Positions 6,410 through 7,610 of a stretch of 7,610 bases of DNA are shown here, one piece after another. The DNA is taken from the NCBI GenBank assembly GCA_050049355.1, contig JASFWK010000105.1:1-7610 (forward strand), in the 5' to 3' direction. Each line of letters starts with the position of its first letter. The stretch's first letter is position 1. The position numbers were made by a program, and so were the translations under genes. The DNA is from JASFWK01 sp050049355 (GTDB lineage Bacteria > Chloroflexota > Anaerolineae > B4-G1 > DUEL01). The notes under the pieces were generated by a model, which worked only from the letters and a program-made list of their open reading frames with translations, had not been told where the DNA came from and made no database searches.

Positions 6410-6788
6410 TATCTGGCAACCCTACTCGCTGCCGAGAGCCGGGCGACTCTTGCAGGAGAGTGATGGGATCTTCACTTTCGCTGTACTCCGACTCAGGCCT
6501 GGAATTCATGACCGACTATTCGAAGGTGGTCTTCCACTCTCGTTTCGACCCTACTCTATCTGCCCCGCTGGAGCTCAAGGGCTCTCCTCAGCCCATTTGC
6601 CCTGTGGCCGCGATTTCTGTGCGCGCAGGTCGACCAGAATCGACATCTAGCTTCAAAGGTTTCGCGATTCTCGGTCTCTCAGCATACACTTCCGTGCGTT
6701 TGCCAGGGGCTTCAGTCGCCGGGTCTCCATGTGCGCCGTGCAGAACCGCCTGTTTGGACTCGCCTCAGAACTGAAACACGCCCGATGT
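6410..6788. other. Intergenic region of 379 bases with short inverted repeats; no gene recognised
   Basis: This stretch lies between the -35 boxes of two divergent promoters. The open frames present on either strand have no ribosome site or recognisable domain. Visible inverted repeats are ACTCT/AGAGT (6446-6461), GTGA/TCAC (6460-6475), GGGCT/AGCCC (6579-6594) and CGATTTCTG/CAGAATCG (6611-6642, one bulge) around the palindrome TGCGCGCA (6620-6627). This is more than two divergent promoters need. It could hold a structured RNA, a decayed mobile-element or retroelement fragment, or plain spacer. No terminal repeats or target duplications were found. Confidence 0.4.
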
Positions 6789-6797
6789 TTGTCAAAC
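6787..6797. promoter_or_regulatory. Palindrome over the -35 box of the divergent gene (candidate operator)
   Basis: GTTTG-T-CAAAC is an 11-base palindrome with five-base arms. It completely covers the -35 hexamer TTGTCA (6789-6794) of the plus-strand promoter. A repressor bound here would block RNA polymerase. At this length chance is possible, and no second copy was seen at the gyrA promoter. Confidence 0.3.
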
Positions 6798-6817
6798 TAC
6801 TGGAAGGCTGGTATAAT
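6789..6817 (+). promoter_or_regulatory. Sigma-70-type promoter with extended -10 for the divergent gene
   Basis: TTGTCA (6789-6794), a 17-base spacer and a perfect TATAAT (6812-6817), with TGG directly before it as an extended -10. Transcription should start near 6824, giving a leader of about 55 bases to the TTG at 6879. Its position immediately upstream supports the reality of the partial plus-strand gene. Confidence 0.8.
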
Positions 6818-6865
6818 CACCATTTGTGTCCCTTGAGTACGCTATTCCGAAACTATAGCTACCTC

Positions 6866-6869
6866 GGAG
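6866..6869 (+). promoter_or_regulatory. Ribosome binding site deciding the TTG start at 6879
   Basis: GGAG lies nine bases upstream of TTG 6879, the only initiator-type codon in this part of the frame downstream of the in-frame stop at 6834-6836. Confidence 0.55.
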
Positions 6870-6878
6870 ATCGAGACT

Positions 6879-7610
6879 TTGATTCGACGTAACACACAGA
6901 ACGCCGATTATTGGGAGGGCTTCCGCGTTGCCGACGAGGACCTGGAGCACCTGACCAATACGCTGGTAGATCGAGAGATCCCCCTATCTCTGGACGAGTT
7001 GGCGGAGGAAGTGGTGGCTTTCCGCTGCCAGAGAGAGGAGAGGAAGATCGCCCGTGAACTCTCACAGGGAGACCTCTACCTCCCGAAGAACTCATACCAG
7101 GAAGGGCAGATGGTGGTCTTCCCTACGCTTGAGTATGCAGCAGGGACAGTGACCGGCGTCCGAGAGGGACACAACCCAGAGTACGGCCACTTTCGCGTCA
7201 TCCAGGTCGACTTCCCAAAGGCAACGTCGCGCGAGTTTGCAGCTGAACTCGCGGAACACCCTCTCAACGAAGCACTGGAAGCTGATAGGGATAGCCTGCT
7301 CTCACCGGGTGAACTCTACGAAGAGCACGGGCCGTATGTCCGAGCCGCGCTGGGCGCGTGGCTGGAATCGGACCCAGCGTTCATCCGTCTGGCAGGAAGA
7401 TGGTTCCTCAAGGAACTGCTGGCTGAGATCAACAAGGGCCACCTGAACCTGTGTGAAGCAGTGCTGGACATGGCCGATGGGGGCCCGCTCTCAACAGAGG
7501 CACTGATCGACCACCTGGATCTCTCCAAAGAGATCAAACCCCAGCTGGGGGTCTTCTCCCTGAACTATGCCCTCCAGGAGGACGAGCGGTTCGACGAGGT
7601 GGGGCCAGCT
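6879..7610 (+). CDS. Conserved-looking protein of unknown function, C-terminus beyond window
   Basis: The frame is open from the stop at 6834-6836 to the window end; 244 codons from TTG 6879 are visible. TTG is chosen because GGAG (6866-6869) lies nine bases before it and the frame has no earlier ATG, GTG or TTG. The protein opens MIRRNTQNADYWEGFRVADE. Residues about 18-60 are a helical, acidic HTH-like stretch (SLDELAEEVV). A strand-rich part around YLPKNSYQEGQMVVFP and GHNPEYGHFRVIQVDF suggests a small barrel. Then come helical segments including GPYVRAALGAWLESD, FIRLAGRWFLKELL and LSTEALIDHLDL, resembling repeated winged-helix units. No signal peptide, membrane segment or catalytic motif is visible. 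The amphipathic, charged composition and clean frame argue for a real cytoplasmic protein. A DNA- or RNA-binding role is only a guess. It is divergent from gyrA and has its own strong promoter. Confidence 0.75.
   Translation, partial: MIRRNTQNADYWEGFRVADEDLEHLTNTLVDREIPLSLDELAEEVVAFRCQREERKIARELSQGDLYLPKNSYQEGQMVVFPTLEYAAGTVTGVREGHNPEYGHFRVIQVDFPKATSREFAAELAEHPLNEALEADRDSLLSPGELYEEHGPYVRAALGAWLESDPAFIRLAGRWFLKELLAEINKGHLNLCEAVLDMADGGPLSTEALIDHLDLSKEIKPQLGVFSLNYALQEDERFDEVGPA

Noticed and set aside
6339..6509. Minus-strand frame of 56 codons running across the gyrA start
   Set aside because: No ribosome site before its ATG, and it contains the gyrA promoter and overlaps gyrA's start out of frame.
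6590..6770. Minus-strand frame ending near 6590 that reads like a protein tail
   Set aside because: No start, ribosome site or family match; it may be a remnant but cannot be supported as a gene or pseudogene.
6388..6774. Plus-strand open frame of 128 codons starting GTG in the gyrA upstream region
   Set aside because: It begins on top of the gyrA promoter, has no ribosome site, and the product is Ser/Pro/Arg-rich without a recognisable domain.
6790..6795. TTGACA on the minus strand as a second -35 box
   Set aside because: Seventeen bases downstream the sequence is AGTTCT, not a credible -10; the match is a by-product of the palindrome.
1..7610. CRISPR array, tRNA, rRNA or intact insertion sequence
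   Set aside because: No regularly spaced repeats, cloverleaf-like stretch, rRNA text, transposase gene or paired terminal repeats were found on either strand.

Overview
The window carries a compact minus-strand gene cluster, an unexplained gap of about 380 bases, and one divergent plus-strand gene that runs off the right edge. Its base composition is moderately GC-rich. The gene types point to Chloroflexota (Anaerolineae-like or a relative): a gyrA away from gyrB, a zinc-ribbon/cold-shock fusion, a soluble REC-GAF histidine kinase, an NtrC-like receiver on an OmpR-type DNA-binding domain, and a Roadblock/LC7 protein. This assignment is inference from family style, with no marker gene proving it.

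Minus strand, in transcription order from the right: a near-consensus sigma-70-type promoter (6381-6409) drives gyrA (6348-3907). A 127-residue zinc-ribbon plus cold-shock-domain protein follows (3865-3482), then a 564-residue REC-GAF-HisKA-HATPase kinase (3444-1750) and its probable response regulator (1738-902). Gaps are 41, 37 and 11 bases, with no terminator-like hairpin plus T-run between them, so a gyrA-csp-kinase-regulator transcript is likely. After a 188-base gap with GTTAC repeats come a Roadblock/LC7 protein (713-123) and the first 43 codons of another gene (130-1) that overlaps its end by 8 bases.

The kinase and regulator look like a cytoplasmic two-component pair, given the GAF sensor, the absence of membrane segments and the intact phosphorylation residues. 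Sharing a transcript with gyrase and a cold-shock protein suggests a link to DNA topology, temperature or another intracellular stress, but the signal cannot be read from sequence. The Roadblock protein suggests that a small-GTPase (MglA-like) module may continue beyond the left edge.

Right side: 6410-6788 has no convincing gene. It contains several short inverted repeats and may be a non-coding RNA, an old mobile-element remnant or plain spacer. A second strong promoter (6789-6817), with a palindrome over its -35 box, drives a partial gene of unknown function that starts at TTG 6879 and is open to the window end. I found no tRNA, rRNA, CRISPR array, intact insertion sequence or convincing intrinsic terminator. 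The most interesting items are the gyrase-stress-signalling operon, the ribosome-site hairpin before the kinase gene, and the unexplained gap with the divergent unknown gene.
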